Assembly (NCBI GenBank): GCA_041391385.1
Contig: JAWKOD010000007.1
Coordinates: 1 to 64,000, forward strand
DNA: 64,000 bases
Source: CANIGN01 sp041391385
Lineage (GTDB): Bacteria; Bdellovibrionota; UBA2428
Reading direction: 5' to 3'
Shown piece by piece: positions 54,116 to 63,381 of the stretch (positions within the stretch are counted from its first letter, which is position 1; each line of letters starts with the position of its first letter). The notes below the pieces were generated by a model. The model saw nothing but the letters and a program-made list of their open reading frames with translations, was not told where the DNA came from and did no database searches. The translations under genes were made by a program, and so were the position numbers.

Positions 54116-54186
54116 AGTCGTTACCTCCCTTTCTAAGAGTATTTATTTATTCAAACATAAGAGAGGAATCTCTTCAATAGAGAATT

Positions 54187-55116
54187 TTAAGAATTATTAT
54201 TTTGGCTAAAAACTTTGTATGCAACTTCGCCAAGTCCGCCATATTTTTTAAAATACAAATGCCCACCGCTCGGCAAAACAATTGTATTCTTTGCAAATTT
54301 CTTTTTAAAGATGCGTTTTTCACTCACTGCAATAGGATCATCAAGACTCAACACTGCTGTCCAAGGAGTTTTTACATCCCCAATCAAGGGCAAGGCTGTT
54401 GTTGAAGAATAATAATCAGCAACGCTCTTAAACCCAAAAAGAGGTGCAATATATAACTCGTCAAATTCGTAGAATTTCTTAATTCGATCCCAATCAGGAA
54501 CAGTCGTATCTGCAAAAGCTCTTTTGCGTTTAACAAAATAGCTTTTTAAAAAACTTAAGACAGATTTATTAATCATTCCCAAATAAGCATGTGAGAGTTT
54601 TTGCGAAGCAATGGGTAAATCAACTACTGGCGATAACGCCAAAGCACGAGACACAGGTGCATCTAAATTCTTTGCTAAGTATCGAAACATCATATTGCAC
54701 GACAATGACATACCAACCAACACGACGCGCTTATCGTTAAAGCGTTCGGCGACAGCTGCAACAACAGATTCGAAATCAATATCATGACCTGCATGGTAAA
54801 TATTCTTGGCTAAACCCGCCCCATGCCCGGAGCCCCTTAAATTCACTCGAACAACAATATGCCCTTCGGATAAAAATTTCTCAGCAATATGCACGACTGA
54901 GGGATCTGTAGCAGCGCCCGCCAAACCATGAACTACAACAATAACGTCGTCTTTAGTGATTGCAGTATTGGGAACATTAACCAGCAAACAAAGTCTGTCG
55001 CCATCAGGCAAATCAAGGTACCACTTTTCTCCCAAAAACAATTTCATGTTCTTGGTGTCCTTCACCGAACTCCACGTATTATAAAGCCCAGTCGTTTGTG
55101 TGCGTAACCAGTTCAC
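54187..55116 (-). CDS. Alpha/beta hydrolase (YheT-like)
   Basis: 309 residues. VVVHGLAGAATDP near residue 75, the nucleophile elbow VGMSLSCNMM (Ser), catalytic Asp candidate in LSLDDPIAV and His in PSGGHLYFKK. Layout and the RVNLRGSGHG motif match the YheT/ABHD1-3 group of esterases, whose substrates may be lipids. Start is uncertain: GTG at 55116 is the first, with an ATG at 55047 nearer the domain. Follows the cytochrome c gene. Confidence 0.78.
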   Translation of the reverse strand: MNWLRTQTTGLYNTWSSVKDTKNMKLFLGEKWYLDLPDGDRLCLLVNVPNTAITKDDVIVVVHGLAGAATDPSVVHIAEKFLSEGHIVVRVNLRGSGHGAGLAKNIYHAGHDIDFESVVAAVAERFNDKRVVLVGMSLSCNMMFRYLAKNLDAPVSRALALSPVVDLPIASQKLSHAYLGMINKSVLSFLKSYFVKRKRAFADTTVPDWDRIKKFYEFDELYIAPLFGFKSVADYYSSTTALPLIGDVKTPWTAVLSLDDPIAVSEKRIFKKKFAKNTIVLPSGGHLYFKKYGGLGEVAYKVFSQNNNS

Positions 55117-55132
55117 ACTCTTGTTTTAGCTT

Positions 55133-55978
55133 CTATTTCTTGTTTAAGGCAATCAGATACTTATAGATGAGCGAGCTTACTTCATCGCGCTCTTTAGCCG
55201 TTAGGTTGGTATTAAGCGGCGGCATTGTTGTTCCGGCCTTCACCTTTGAAGGGCTTTGGGTCCACTTTCTAAAGCTTGAATAACCCCTTTGGATGACTCC
55301 GGGGTTAGGATACAAAGCGGGCCCCTTGGCCCCACCTTCTTCTCCTGATACTGAATGGCAACTCATGCAATAAGTCTTAAAGAGCTCAAAACCTTTTTTA
55401 TGATCAGGAGTCGGGTTTTTTATTGGAAAAGCTTTTGCGTAGTAACTCGCATATTGAATTCTATCGATTTGATCAACTTGGTATGGCCAGCCATATGCGC
55501 CAGTGCGCTTAAGCTCTGCATTCCGGATATTATCCCAAATTAAATAATAAGGACCCAACTCAACATCTTTTTCGTTTTGCGCTTTATTATCAATTTTAAA
55601 AGCCTTGCTTTCATCCGCAAAAGAAAAAGCCAAAAGCGGTTTGTATTTCAAAATCTTTTCAATAGATACGTCTGAACGATATCCATCCAGAGCGGTAAAC
55701 AAAATTCCATCCGATTTTTTCCACTCCTCACCAAACTGACTATTGAGCAATGCCACCATCGGAAAGGCTAGGTATTCAATGGGCGTATTGAGGTGCGCCT
55801 CATGAACTGTAACTTTTACAGGTGTCGCGATTTGCTTAAGCTCCTCTAAGCTCAGATCTTTCTCATTTATTGTAAGCGAAATAGGTGCTTGCTCTTCGAC
55901 TAACTTAGAAGACTGACACGATACAATTGAAAAAAATACGAGAACAAAACAAAATGATTGAGTCATAAAGCTACGCAT
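55133..55978 (-). CDS. Lipoprotein cytochrome c
   Basis: About 281 residues. Lipoprotein signal (SFCFVLVFFSIVSC). The C-terminal 100 residues are a class I cytochrome c with haem site YCMSCHSVSG (CxxCH) and a distal Met in TTMPPLNTNLTAKE. The N-terminal 150 residues (GILFTALDGYRSDV, YYLIWDN) weakly recall molybdopterin-oxidoreductase-associated folds but are not assigned. Likely an envelope electron carrier. ATG 55978 is used; a TTG at 55999 with GGAG close upstream is possible. Confidence 0.75.
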   Translation of the reverse strand: MRSFMTQSFCFVLVFFSIVSCQSSKLVEEQAPISLTINEKDLSLEELKQIATPVKVTVHEAHLNTPIEYLAFPMVALLNSQFGEEWKKSDGILFTALDGYRSDVSIEKILKYKPLLAFSFADESKAFKIDNKAQNEKDVELGPYYLIWDNIRNAELKRTGAYGWPYQVDQIDRIQYASYYAKAFPIKNPTPDHKKGFELFKTYCMSCHSVSGEEGGAKGPALYPNPGVIQRGYSSFRKWTQSPSKVKAGTTMPPLNTNLTAKERDEVSSLIYKYLIALNKK

Positions 55979-56011
55979 ACCTCGAAGCTTAATGGCCAAA
56001 GGGCTCCAAGA

Positions 56012-56965
56012 TCAACTCTTTAACTTTAATCTCTCAGTCAAAATATCTACAAATTGAAAATGGCTTTCAATCCCATAGAGCGTATTTAGTTGCCTAAATC
56101 CCATCGGCGAGGTGATATTTACTTCTGAAATCTGCTCTCCCAAGAAATCAATACCAATCAAAAGCGCTCCCATGGGTAATAACTTTTCGGCAACTACCTG
56201 AGAAGCCTTTGCTTGCCCTGGGCTTAATTCCGCTCTCACCACACTTCCGCCTTGATGTATGTTCGCCAAGAGGCTGCCCCTAGCTGGAAGTCTTAAGATC
56301 TGCCCCATATGCACTCCATTGAAATATAAAACTCTTAAATCTCCGAGTTCTTCTATATTAGGAACAAAGGGCTGCCCCACCCAAGGAAAGCCACTTTCAA
56401 GTTGCGCTTGATTTGCGCTTAAATCCTCGGCCTTAAACACAAATAATATGCCGATCCCACTACAAGAATTATCAGGCTTTAGAACAACTTTATATCCGTT
56501 TTCTTTTGCAAAAGATTCCACCTCAGAAACACTCCTCAATGTGCGAGTGGGTATAGAATATTCCGGAAACATTTGTGGAAGCTCGTGCTCAGCATGCTTT
56601 AGTGTAACCTTTGGATGATTCACCTGAACGATCTCATCACTTAAGCTTAAAAACTTCTCATGATGGGCCACATAAAACTCATCAATCGGGGGATCTTTTC
56701 TGTGCAGTATGGCCACGTATTCCGTAGCCGCTGCCATACGCGCTTCGGCAAAAATAGGCACATCAAGCTCTCCACTTTTTTCAAAGCGCAAAATCTGCCT
56801 CACCTTGAGTTCATCTAAATACTTTGCATTGTTTAAATCCTGTTCAGCAAGAACGCACCAATCAACCGCATAACCTCTATCCAACAATGCCACAGCCATC
56901 GCAATGGTCGTATCCATCTCCAAAAGCAGGGATTCAATGGGATCTGCTGTAATGAGGATTTTCAT
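56012..56965 (-). CDS. gshB: Glutathione synthetase-like ATP-grasp ligase
   Basis: 317 residues, usual length for prokaryotic GshB. Conserved features: VNHPKVTLKHAEHELPQMF, KPDNSCSGIGILFV (ATP-binding Lys and glycine loop), LGDLRVLYFNG, SLLANIHQGGSV and the metal ligands in GIDFLGEQISEVNITSP. It would join Gly to gamma-Glu-Cys. No gshA is in the window, so a different substrate cannot be excluded, particularly as two other ATP-grasp genes follow within 8 kb. Confidence 0.8.
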   Translation of the reverse strand: MKILITADPIESLLLEMDTTIAMAVALLDRGYAVDWCVLAEQDLNNAKYLDELKVRQILRFEKSGELDVPIFAEARMAAATEYVAILHRKDPPIDEFYVAHHEKFLSLSDEIVQVNHPKVTLKHAEHELPQMFPEYSIPTRTLRSVSEVESFAKENGYKVVLKPDNSCSGIGILFVFKAEDLSANQAQLESGFPWVGQPFVPNIEELGDLRVLYFNGVHMGQILRLPARGSLLANIHQGGSVVRAELSPGQAKASQVVAEKLLPMGALLIGIDFLGEQISEVNITSPMGFRQLNTLYGIESHFQFVDILTERLKLKS

Positions 56966-57120
56966 ACTGCTAGGATAACTCGGTGAAAGTAAATTTGCGA
57001 AAGACTACATACTCATGTCCTATCACTCCTACAGAAGTAGCCTGTACAAAAACTTCTCCCTCTGCCTTCCCACGTACCCCATTAAATATTTAAAATACCA
57101 AGTACTTAGCCTCATACTGG

Positions 57121-57165
57121 ACTCATAAATACTCATTTGACGAAAATGACTCATTGCGCTATACA
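57121..57165 (+). promoter_or_regulatory. Sigma-70 promoter with ACTCAT repeats upstream of the radical SAM operon
   Basis: TTGACG (57137-57142), a 17-bp spacer and TATACA (57160-57165) make a good promoter with start near 57172, just before the ATG at 57188. Three direct ACTCAT copies lie at 57121, 57131 and 57149 (spacing 10 and 18), and a fourth is near 57011; they flank and enter the promoter and may bind a regulator. The 220 bp between gshB and this operon hold no other feature. Confidence 0.6.
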
Positions 57166-57187
57166 GCTACTTAAGTTCAGGATAATA

Positions 57188-58465
57188 ATGGATAAAACAT
57201 CACTTAACTTTGCTCAAGTTTTCATGAATTGTGAAAACATAGTTCGAGAAGCAAAAAAAACCTCAAAGCCCGAGCTCCTTGAGAAGCTACACTCTTTACT
57301 TGATTTGCGAAGGAGTGACGGACTTAGCACAAAAGATGCAGCTCTCTTGTTGTCCTGCCTTGAGCACCCCGACCTAAGAATTATTATCAGACAAAAAGCA
57401 AAAGAGCTTAGAAATAAACTCTTTCAAAAAAATGTAATCACTATGTCACCATTAGAACTGACATCTTTTTGCCAAAGCCAATGTGAATTTTGCTCTTGGC
57501 GCTCAACTAATAAAACAATTCCTAGGCTTAGAACTTCTTTTATACAAATCTTAAAACAAGCTATCAATATAGCTGAGAGCACCTCCACTCGACATATTGA
57601 ACTTGCAGGTGGCGATGACCTGGAAATGGTCAAAAGTCACCTTAGCGAATATATAAAGAATTTAAAAAAAGAACTCGTGTCAAAATACTCTAGCTTTCGG
57701 ATTTCACTTTGCATGACACCATTAACATCAAAACAATATGGAGACTTACACGCAAACGGACTAGACGCTGTCCTCAATTGGCAAGAAACTTACGACTATG
57801 AAAGATTTCACCAACTCATAGTTAATGGAGTTAAAAAACACGGTTTAAGAGATGATTACACAGTAGACACTAAATTAGATGGCTTTGTCTTTAGAGCGGA
57901 AGCACAAAAGCGAATAATAGATAATGGAATGCAAGCAGGATTAGGGGTCATGCTTGGTGCTTCAAAAAACCTCTTAGCAGATATTCTCTGTACTACCGAA
58001 CACGCAAAACACCTAATTCAGTATAAAGACGGCAATCTACAACCTCTAATCTTTGGCATACCCACTTGGAACAACACCTTTGGAACCCAATCGACTGAAA
58101 ACGCAGCGAGCCTTTTTGCAAGTCTAGAAGAAACATTTCCCGCCGTAAGCGCAGCGTACTTATTAATAACTCCTGACTCCTATGCATGGCCATTTGCTAA
58201 TTGTCGAGTCTCACCTGAAATTCAAGTAAAAGCCATTGATGAATCATGCTTCTTCACTTCTACAGAAGTTTCACTGGCTCCTGGAGGATACTTAAAAGAC
58301 GAAGCTCAAAAAAATGAATATAGTAAAATACGAAATCACACAAACAACATAGCCGATAGTGAGCAATTCTCACATTTTACCTACCCTCACTCTTTTTATA
58401 TTAATCTATTCAATAATCACGAAATCAAACCTACAAATGAAGAAAATTTTCTAAAAAATATATAA
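57188..58465 (+). CDS. Radical SAM enzyme of the BioB/ThiH/HydG group
   Basis: 425 residues. Cluster-binding Cys in FCQSQCEFCSW (CX3CX2C, Cys95, 99, 102), then a TIM-barrel with HIELAGGDD, LNWQETYDYERFH (as in the ThiH/HydG 'QETY' segment) and GLGVMLGASKNL. The N-terminal helices also fit that group, whose members fragment Tyr or Trp or insert sulfur. The exact reaction is unknown. ATG 57188 is chosen because AGGA lies 5 bases upstream and the -35 box covers the earlier ATG at 57137. First gene of a five-gene operon; the stop is one base before the next start. Confidence 0.85.
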   Translation: MDKTSLNFAQVFMNCENIVREAKKTSKPELLEKLHSLLDLRRSDGLSTKDAALLLSCLEHPDLRIIIRQKAKELRNKLFQKNVITMSPLELTSFCQSQCEFCSWRSTNKTIPRLRTSFIQILKQAINIAESTSTRHIELAGGDDLEMVKSHLSEYIKNLKKELVSKYSSFRISLCMTPLTSKQYGDLHANGLDAVLNWQETYDYERFHQLIVNGVKKHGLRDDYTVDTKLDGFVFRAEAQKRIIDNGMQAGLGVMLGASKNLLADILCTTEHAKHLIQYKDGNLQPLIFGIPTWNNTFGTQSTENAASLFASLEETFPAVSAAYLLITPDSYAWPFANCRVSPEIQVKAIDESCFFTSTEVSLAPGGYLKDEAQKNEYSKIRNHTNNIADSEQFSHFTYPHSFYINLFNNHEIKPTNEENFLKNI

Positions 58466-58466
58466 G

Positions 58467-59582
58467 ATGAAACAAGCTATTTTCCTAGACTCAACACCAT
58501 ACTTTAAAGATAAAATCAAAAAATCATGCGAACAAAAAAACATCGAAGCTTTATTTATTGAATCTAATCAGCTTACTGACCACTTAAAAAACAAAACAAA
58601 ATTTCCTGTTATTATCCCCCTTAAATCATCAGCGATCGAAATCTCGGCCGCTTACAATTATAGCCAATCGGGTGCAAAAGTAGGCCCCGACCAGAACACT
58701 GCCTACGCATGTGCTAACAAGCTTAAAATGAGAGAGCTGATGCAAGATAGTCCTCACAACATAAAGCACTCCACTGTCAGCAGCCCACAAGAGATAATGA
58801 GTTTAATGCACTCATGGGATTGCAAAAAAGTAGTAGCGAAACCTATTTGCGGTTCTAGCAGCAGGCACGTACAAGAAATCACAAATACGAACGTCCTAAT
58901 CGCTAATTCCTTGCCATTCCCTATGTTAATCGAAGAAAAGATTGAAGGTCTTGAAATTAGCGCTGAAGTACTCTGTTTATCTGGCAAACCAACACTCATT
59001 GGAATTCTTGAAAAAACTCCTTTTCACCCACCATATTTTGAAGAAGCTTCTTACTCTTATACAAACAATCTAAATCCAAGAACCAAAGCAAAAGCTGAAT
59101 CATTACTTCAGGACCTTTTCACCCGACTTAAATTCAATTCTGGAATTGCACATATTGAGATGATCGTTAATGAATCACACGCAAAACTAATCGAAGTAAA
59201 TTTAAGATTTGGAGGCGGTGGACTAACAAATACCCTATTAAAACTTTCAACGGGATACGATTTGTTAGACGGATTACTTTGCGACTACTTGAAACTACCC
59301 AGCACTACTCAAAAGACTATAAACAAAGCTACCATCTTATACCTTTACCAAGTTAACAAAGGTGGAAAGGTAAAAAGCTTACCCATGCCAGAATTACTAA
59401 ATAATGAAAATTTAAAATACGTGGAGCATTTCGAATACTGCAAAAAAGGAGACACTTTAATTCCATACCCTCAATACTCAGGACTACCGGGCTTTGCTAT
59501 ATTTCAATCAAAGAATCAGACTCTTGATCCAAACACACTTATTACTTACTTAGAGCAAAACTTAGCAATTACTTATGAATAA
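58467..59582 (+). CDS. ATP-grasp ligase
   Basis: 371 residues. Three-part ATP-grasp fold: VVAKPICGSSSRHV (ATP-binding Lys and loop), LIEEKIEGLEISAEVL, HIEMIVNES and LIEVNLRFGGGGL (metal-binding Glu and Asn). Closest in style to carboxylate-amine ligases that make dipeptides or amino-acid conjugates (BacD/PurK-like). Substrate unknown; by position it may join the product of the radical SAM enzyme to an amino acid. The stop overlaps the exporter gene by 8 bases. Confidence 0.85.
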   Translation: MKQAIFLDSTPYFKDKIKKSCEQKNIEALFIESNQLTDHLKNKTKFPVIIPLKSSAIEISAAYNYSQSGAKVGPDQNTAYACANKLKMRELMQDSPHNIKHSTVSSPQEIMSLMHSWDCKKVVAKPICGSSSRHVQEITNTNVLIANSLPFPMLIEEKIEGLEISAEVLCLSGKPTLIGILEKTPFHPPYFEEASYSYTNNLNPRTKAKAESLLQDLFTRLKFNSGIAHIEMIVNESHAKLIEVNLRFGGGGLTNTLLKLSTGYDLLDGLLCDYLKLPSTTQKTINKATILYLYQVNKGGKVKSLPMPELLNNENLKYVEHFEYCKKGDTLIPYPQYSGLPGFAIFQSKNQTLDPNTLITYLEQNLAITYE

Positions 59583-60480
59583 TTACAAAAATATCTTCCA
59601 ACTTGTTTCAATACCAGTACTAGTAGCTCTAAGTTGGATACTTGGAAAAGTACTCATAATAGATTTAGATCCCGCAACTCTAAGTTCTACCCGACTTTTA
59701 CTATCGGGCAGCATTCTTCTATTTTTTTCTAATCTAACAAAACAATTATTACCCATGTCTTATAAAGAACGAACTAAATTGTTATCAATACAAATACTCC
59801 TCTCTACAATAGGACGAGTCACGTATTTCTGGCTAGGTACCTATGCCTTAGTAACTATCAGCTCAAGTGAAGCGCTAATAATAATGGGACTCGTTCCAGT
59901 TTTCGTTTTAATACTAGAATTTCTATTCAAAGTTAACCAACTTAGCACAAAAAAAACTTTACTTATCCTATCCACCTGTATCTTATCGCTCACTGCAATC
60001 ACAAAAGAATCAACGTCCAATAGCAGTTACTCTGATTTAAGTATTGGGCACCTTGCAGCACTAGGCGCTGCTGTTAGCTTTGCACTCTACTTAGTTTTAC
60101 AAAAAAGATTTATCAACAAATCACCGCCTAGCAATACTCTTGTAATTCAATTTCTTTTCGCAGGCTTTGTACTCTTTCTAATTGCCAATTCACCTATTCA
60201 AAAAATAATCAACCTTAATGGAGTACAACTAGTCCGGCTCATAACCTATTCCGCTATATGTAGCTTATTACCACACTTTTTCTTACAAAGATCACTAGCG
60301 ACATTCCACTCTTCTACCGTAAGTAGCGTTATAAGCTTTACTCCAGTTATAGGAATTATTCTCACAACGATTTTTGAAAAAAAACAGATCAACTTCAGTT
60401 TTCTTTTACTCACACTTCTAGCCTGCGCTTGCTGCGCTATATTACTTTTATCAATTCGCCCAAAAAAGGAATCTTGCTAA
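59575..60480 (+). CDS. EamA-family (DMT) exporter
   Basis: 301 residues with about ten membrane helices in two EamA halves (for example ALSWILGKVLIIDLDPATLS and GHLAALGAAVSFALYLVLQK). The family exports amino acids, nucleosides and similar small molecules. Coupled to the ATP-grasp gene, it is the natural exporter for the operon's product. One base separates it from the binding-protein gene. Confidence 0.85.
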   Translation: MNNYKNIFQLVSIPVLVALSWILGKVLIIDLDPATLSSTRLLLSGSILLFFSNLTKQLLPMSYKERTKLLSIQILLSTIGRVTYFWLGTYALVTISSSEALIIMGLVPVFVLILEFLFKVNQLSTKKTLLILSTCILSLTAITKESTSNSSYSDLSIGHLAALGAAVSFALYLVLQKRFINKSPPSNTLVIQFLFAGFVLFLIANSPIQKIINLNGVQLVRLITYSAICSLLPHFFLQRSLATFHSSTVSSVISFTPVIGIILTTIFEKKQINFSFLLLTLLACACCAILLLSIRPKKESC

Positions 60481-60481
60481 A

Positions 60482-61597
60482 ATGCCCAGAACTCTAATCT
60501 TCGTATTATTACTTACTCAAACTAACTTTAGCTACTCTGCGATAAACACACCGGAATTAGTCATAGGCTATGGATCTTCCGATGCCGTACTCCCACAAAA
60601 GTCACAGGAGTTATGGTATCGGGGATTTAGATTAGGATATGAGAAGTTTGCAAAAAAACCTCATCGAGTAATAGAAAAACATATAATTACCGGAGAGAAA
60701 CTAGGCGCAATCGAAGCTGCTAATTTTTTGATCCAAAACAATGCATCTTTAATTATCGGATTTCCGACAAGTCACGAAGCATTGCTGACTTCTCAAGTTG
60801 TTAATAAAAAGACAAGCATCGTTTCAATCTACGCTGGTGCTGGCCACGCAAAACTAGGCTCTTTTGGTAGCAATATCCTAACCACTGGCGAGTCAATGGA
60901 CTTGTCAGTATCAACAGTGGTCGACTTTATAGTTCACACACTTAAATTCAAAAAAGGCGTTGTTATTTCGAACCCTCACGCAGTATTTTCTGTAAACCAA
61001 GTAGAAAACTTAAAACAAAACCTTAAAGATTACCTTGGCAAGTCAAAATTAGATTTGACTCATGTCGAAATGGACAAAAAACAAACGATTTCGTCTACAG
61101 ACTTAGTAAAAATAAAAAATGCTGACTTCATATGGATGACACAATACGCAGACGAAAGCTCAATAATCATGAGCCAATTAGAACAAAATAAAATTGATAA
61201 GCCAATAATAACTAACAGCAGTTGGTCGACGGGAGACATAGAATTTATTAGACGATTTTTGGTAAATAAAAAAACCCCTACTTACAGCTTTGCACTTTGG
61301 CTCCCACACACTCGAGCATCACTTGAATTTAACTCCCTCATTAAACAGATCTACAACCAATCACCTACAAGTGAAATTGCTTACGGATATGATATAGGTG
61401 TAATAACAGCTGAGTTATCTAACCGAGTTCGTAAATACCCAAACTTAAAAACCTTCAAAGCAGCCCTTAATTTCAATAGATGTTTCAATAATACGAGTGT
61501 AGGGAAAATATGCTTTCCCATTACGGGCGGACACGCAAGCCGCAAAATAACTCCCACTATTTTCTCGCGCAATGAATTTAAGGAAATCCCAGATTAA
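60482..61597 (+). CDS. Periplasmic binding protein (leucine/branched-chain amino acid type)
   Basis: 371 residues. Signal peptide (LIFVLLLTQTNFSYSA), then a two-lobed type I binding fold: ELVIGYGSSD at the first strand, LIIGFPTSHEALLTSQVV, GAGHAKLGSFGSNILTTGE and IITNSSWSTGD. Such proteins usually feed ABC importers, but no permease or ATPase genes are here. Three bases separate it from the histidine kinase gene, suggesting it works as a sensor subunit, as LuxP does with LuxQ. Confidence 0.78.
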   Translation: MPRTLIFVLLLTQTNFSYSAINTPELVIGYGSSDAVLPQKSQELWYRGFRLGYEKFAKKPHRVIEKHIITGEKLGAIEAANFLIQNNASLIIGFPTSHEALLTSQVVNKKTSIVSIYAGAGHAKLGSFGSNILTTGESMDLSVSTVVDFIVHTLKFKKGVVISNPHAVFSVNQVENLKQNLKDYLGKSKLDLTHVEMDKKQTISSTDLVKIKNADFIWMTQYADESSIIMSQLEQNKIDKPIITNSSWSTGDIEFIRRFLVNKKTPTYSFALWLPHTRASLEFNSLIKQIYNQSPTSEIAYGYDIGVITAELSNRVRKYPNLKTFKAALNFNRCFNNTSVGKICFPITGGHASRKITPTIFSRNEFKEIPD

Positions 61598-61600
61598 CTT

Positions 61601-62887
61601 ATGAATACAAGAAACAAGTCTATATTTGCCACGGTAGTTAAATTGCAGATAGCAACCTCTCTACTCGGCGCTTTTATTATCTTTCTTTTTTTGAATCACA
61701 CTCAGTCACAATCTTTGAATAAAGAGCTAGAGAGACAAAAACTAGCTCTAACTTATGAGTTAGGATTAAACTACGATGAACTTGCAACTGCTCACCTCCT
61801 GGGGCTAAAAGAAACCATTGATCCATTTTTCAAGGGGACCTTAGATCGTTTTGCTTTAAGTAAAATAGGCTTCTCTAAAGTCGACGACCCTTCTGATTTT
61901 GATATCTCATTTTCTTATCCCGAGTCATCAAAAGACAGCTTAAGCAACCCAGTCATTAACTATACATTTAGCCATGCTCGCCTTAAACAAGATGCCAGTG
62001 TTTCACCCTCAACCGGTATCAAGATATTATTCATTACACTAGGCGCAATGCTCATTTCTAGTCTACTAGTAGCTTTTATTCAGAATCGATTCATATTTAC
62101 CCCACTAAAAACACTATCTAAAGAGTTAGAGTCAAGTACCCCCAAAGCACTGAAGTTAGTATCTCACGGTGAAATAAGTATTTTTGTAGATAAGTTCAAC
62201 GATTACATTAACGCCATTGAACAAAGGTCTAAAATTACTGCTTTCAATGAAACTGCAAAGTTAGTTGCACATGATATCAGATCCCCAGTAACGGCCCTAA
62301 AAATGATCCTCTTAAAAAATAAAGATCGCATGCCCATCGAAGAGACCGAGCTTTTAGAAAGTGCCATTGCTCGTATCCTTAGTATTTCAAACAATTTAAT
62401 TAAAAGTCCCGACTTTAAAACAAAGAGCAACCCTCAAAACTTAGTTACAGCTATCGAGAAATTACTTAGTGAAAAGAAAATTGAGCATCAACTGGAAAAT
62501 GAAATTGACCTTGAAAACACAACCATGCAAGAAGATTTTAAATTAAATATTTGCCCTGAAGAGTTTACACGAATTTTATCGAACCTAATAAACAACTCAG
62601 TACAAGCAACGATGGTACCAAAAATAAAGATTACTATTAATTCCTCTAGCGAAAACAAGTCTATAGCCATAACTGATAATGGTCCTGGCTTACCACAAAA
62701 CATTATCCAAAGCTTAACTCTTGGACAATATCCGTTACCATCTAGTAACGGCAATGGCCTAGGACTAGCTTCTGCCAAGCGATACGTAGAATCAAATGGC
62801 GGTCAATTTATTTACAGCAGTAGTGGCAATGGTACCAAAATAGAAATGATATTCCCGTACGGCCAACGCCCCAACCAACAACTCTAG
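61601..62887 (+). CDS. Sensor histidine kinase
   Basis: 428 residues. Membrane helix 1 (about 12-29), a periplasmic part of about 110 residues, helix 2 (about 144-163), a short linker, HisKA with phospho-acceptor His224 in LVAHDIRSPV, and a HATPase domain with N box (LSNLINNSVQAT), G1 (ITDNGPGLP) and G2 (GNGLGLASAK). No receiver domain and no response regulator gene follows, so the partner is elsewhere. Likely reads the state of the preceding binding protein. Confidence 0.88.
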   Translation: MNTRNKSIFATVVKLQIATSLLGAFIIFLFLNHTQSQSLNKELERQKLALTYELGLNYDELATAHLLGLKETIDPFFKGTLDRFALSKIGFSKVDDPSDFDISFSYPESSKDSLSNPVINYTFSHARLKQDASVSPSTGIKILFITLGAMLISSLLVAFIQNRFIFTPLKTLSKELESSTPKALKLVSHGEISIFVDKFNDYINAIEQRSKITAFNETAKLVAHDIRSPVTALKMILLKNKDRMPIEETELLESAIARILSISNNLIKSPDFKTKSNPQNLVTAIEKLLSEKKIEHQLENEIDLENTTMQEDFKLNICPEEFTRILSNLINNSVQATMVPKIKITINSSSENKSIAITDNGPGLPQNIIQSLTLGQYPLPSSNGNGLGLASAKRYVESNGGQFIYSSSGNGTKIEMIFPYGQRPNQQL

Positions 62888-62966
62888 GCTGTATAAATCT
62901 CTTGTTTAGCTCTGTAGAAGTTAACTGAATGGATAATCCGACGAGTAGCTTTTTGCGACTCACGGA

Positions 62967-63364
62967 ATGCACATTTCGCCTAAAGAACGATATTGTAAAG
63001 CTATGAGTAAAGCTTCCTGCCCTCTTTCAGCGATTATTGATGGTCACTTGGCCGCCTACAACAGTCACAACATAAAAGAATTTGCCAAATACTTTGCCCA
63101 AGAAATAATCGTAAACCGCCCCCCGGCACCTAAAACTACACTCAAACTCTCAGACTTCTTACTTCTCTACCAAAATTTCTTCAGTCTTTACCCAAAAGCA
63201 AAAGCAAAATTCTTAACCGTGAAGTTCATCAAAACATTCATACCGTTATCGACACCGAAGAAGTAAACTTTGGTGACACTGAACGCGGTGTAAAAACTTT
63301 TAAAGTAACTTACATAATAAAAGATGGATTAATTGCCTCTGTTGAGATTCAGCCAAACGAATAA
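62967..63364 (+). pseudogene. NTF2/SnoaL-like protein, one frameshift
   Basis: The first frame gives IIDGHLAAYNSHNIKEFAKY and stops after 99 codons. Adding an A in the AA at 63215-63216 lets it continue as REVHQNIHTVIDTEE and VTYIIKDGLIASVEI to TAA at 63362-63364, giving about 132 residues, the normal size of an NTF2-like domain. These small cone-shaped domains bind or transform small hydrophobic molecules. The start could be ATG 63003 rather than 62967. It is 79 bp after the kinase gene. Confidence 0.7.
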
Positions 63365-63381
63365 CAACTGAAAAAAAGCTT

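Noticed and set aside
57137..57187. Upstream ATG giving a 17-residue longer radical SAM protein
   Set aside because: It overlaps the -35 box, and ATG 57188 has AGGA at correct distance.
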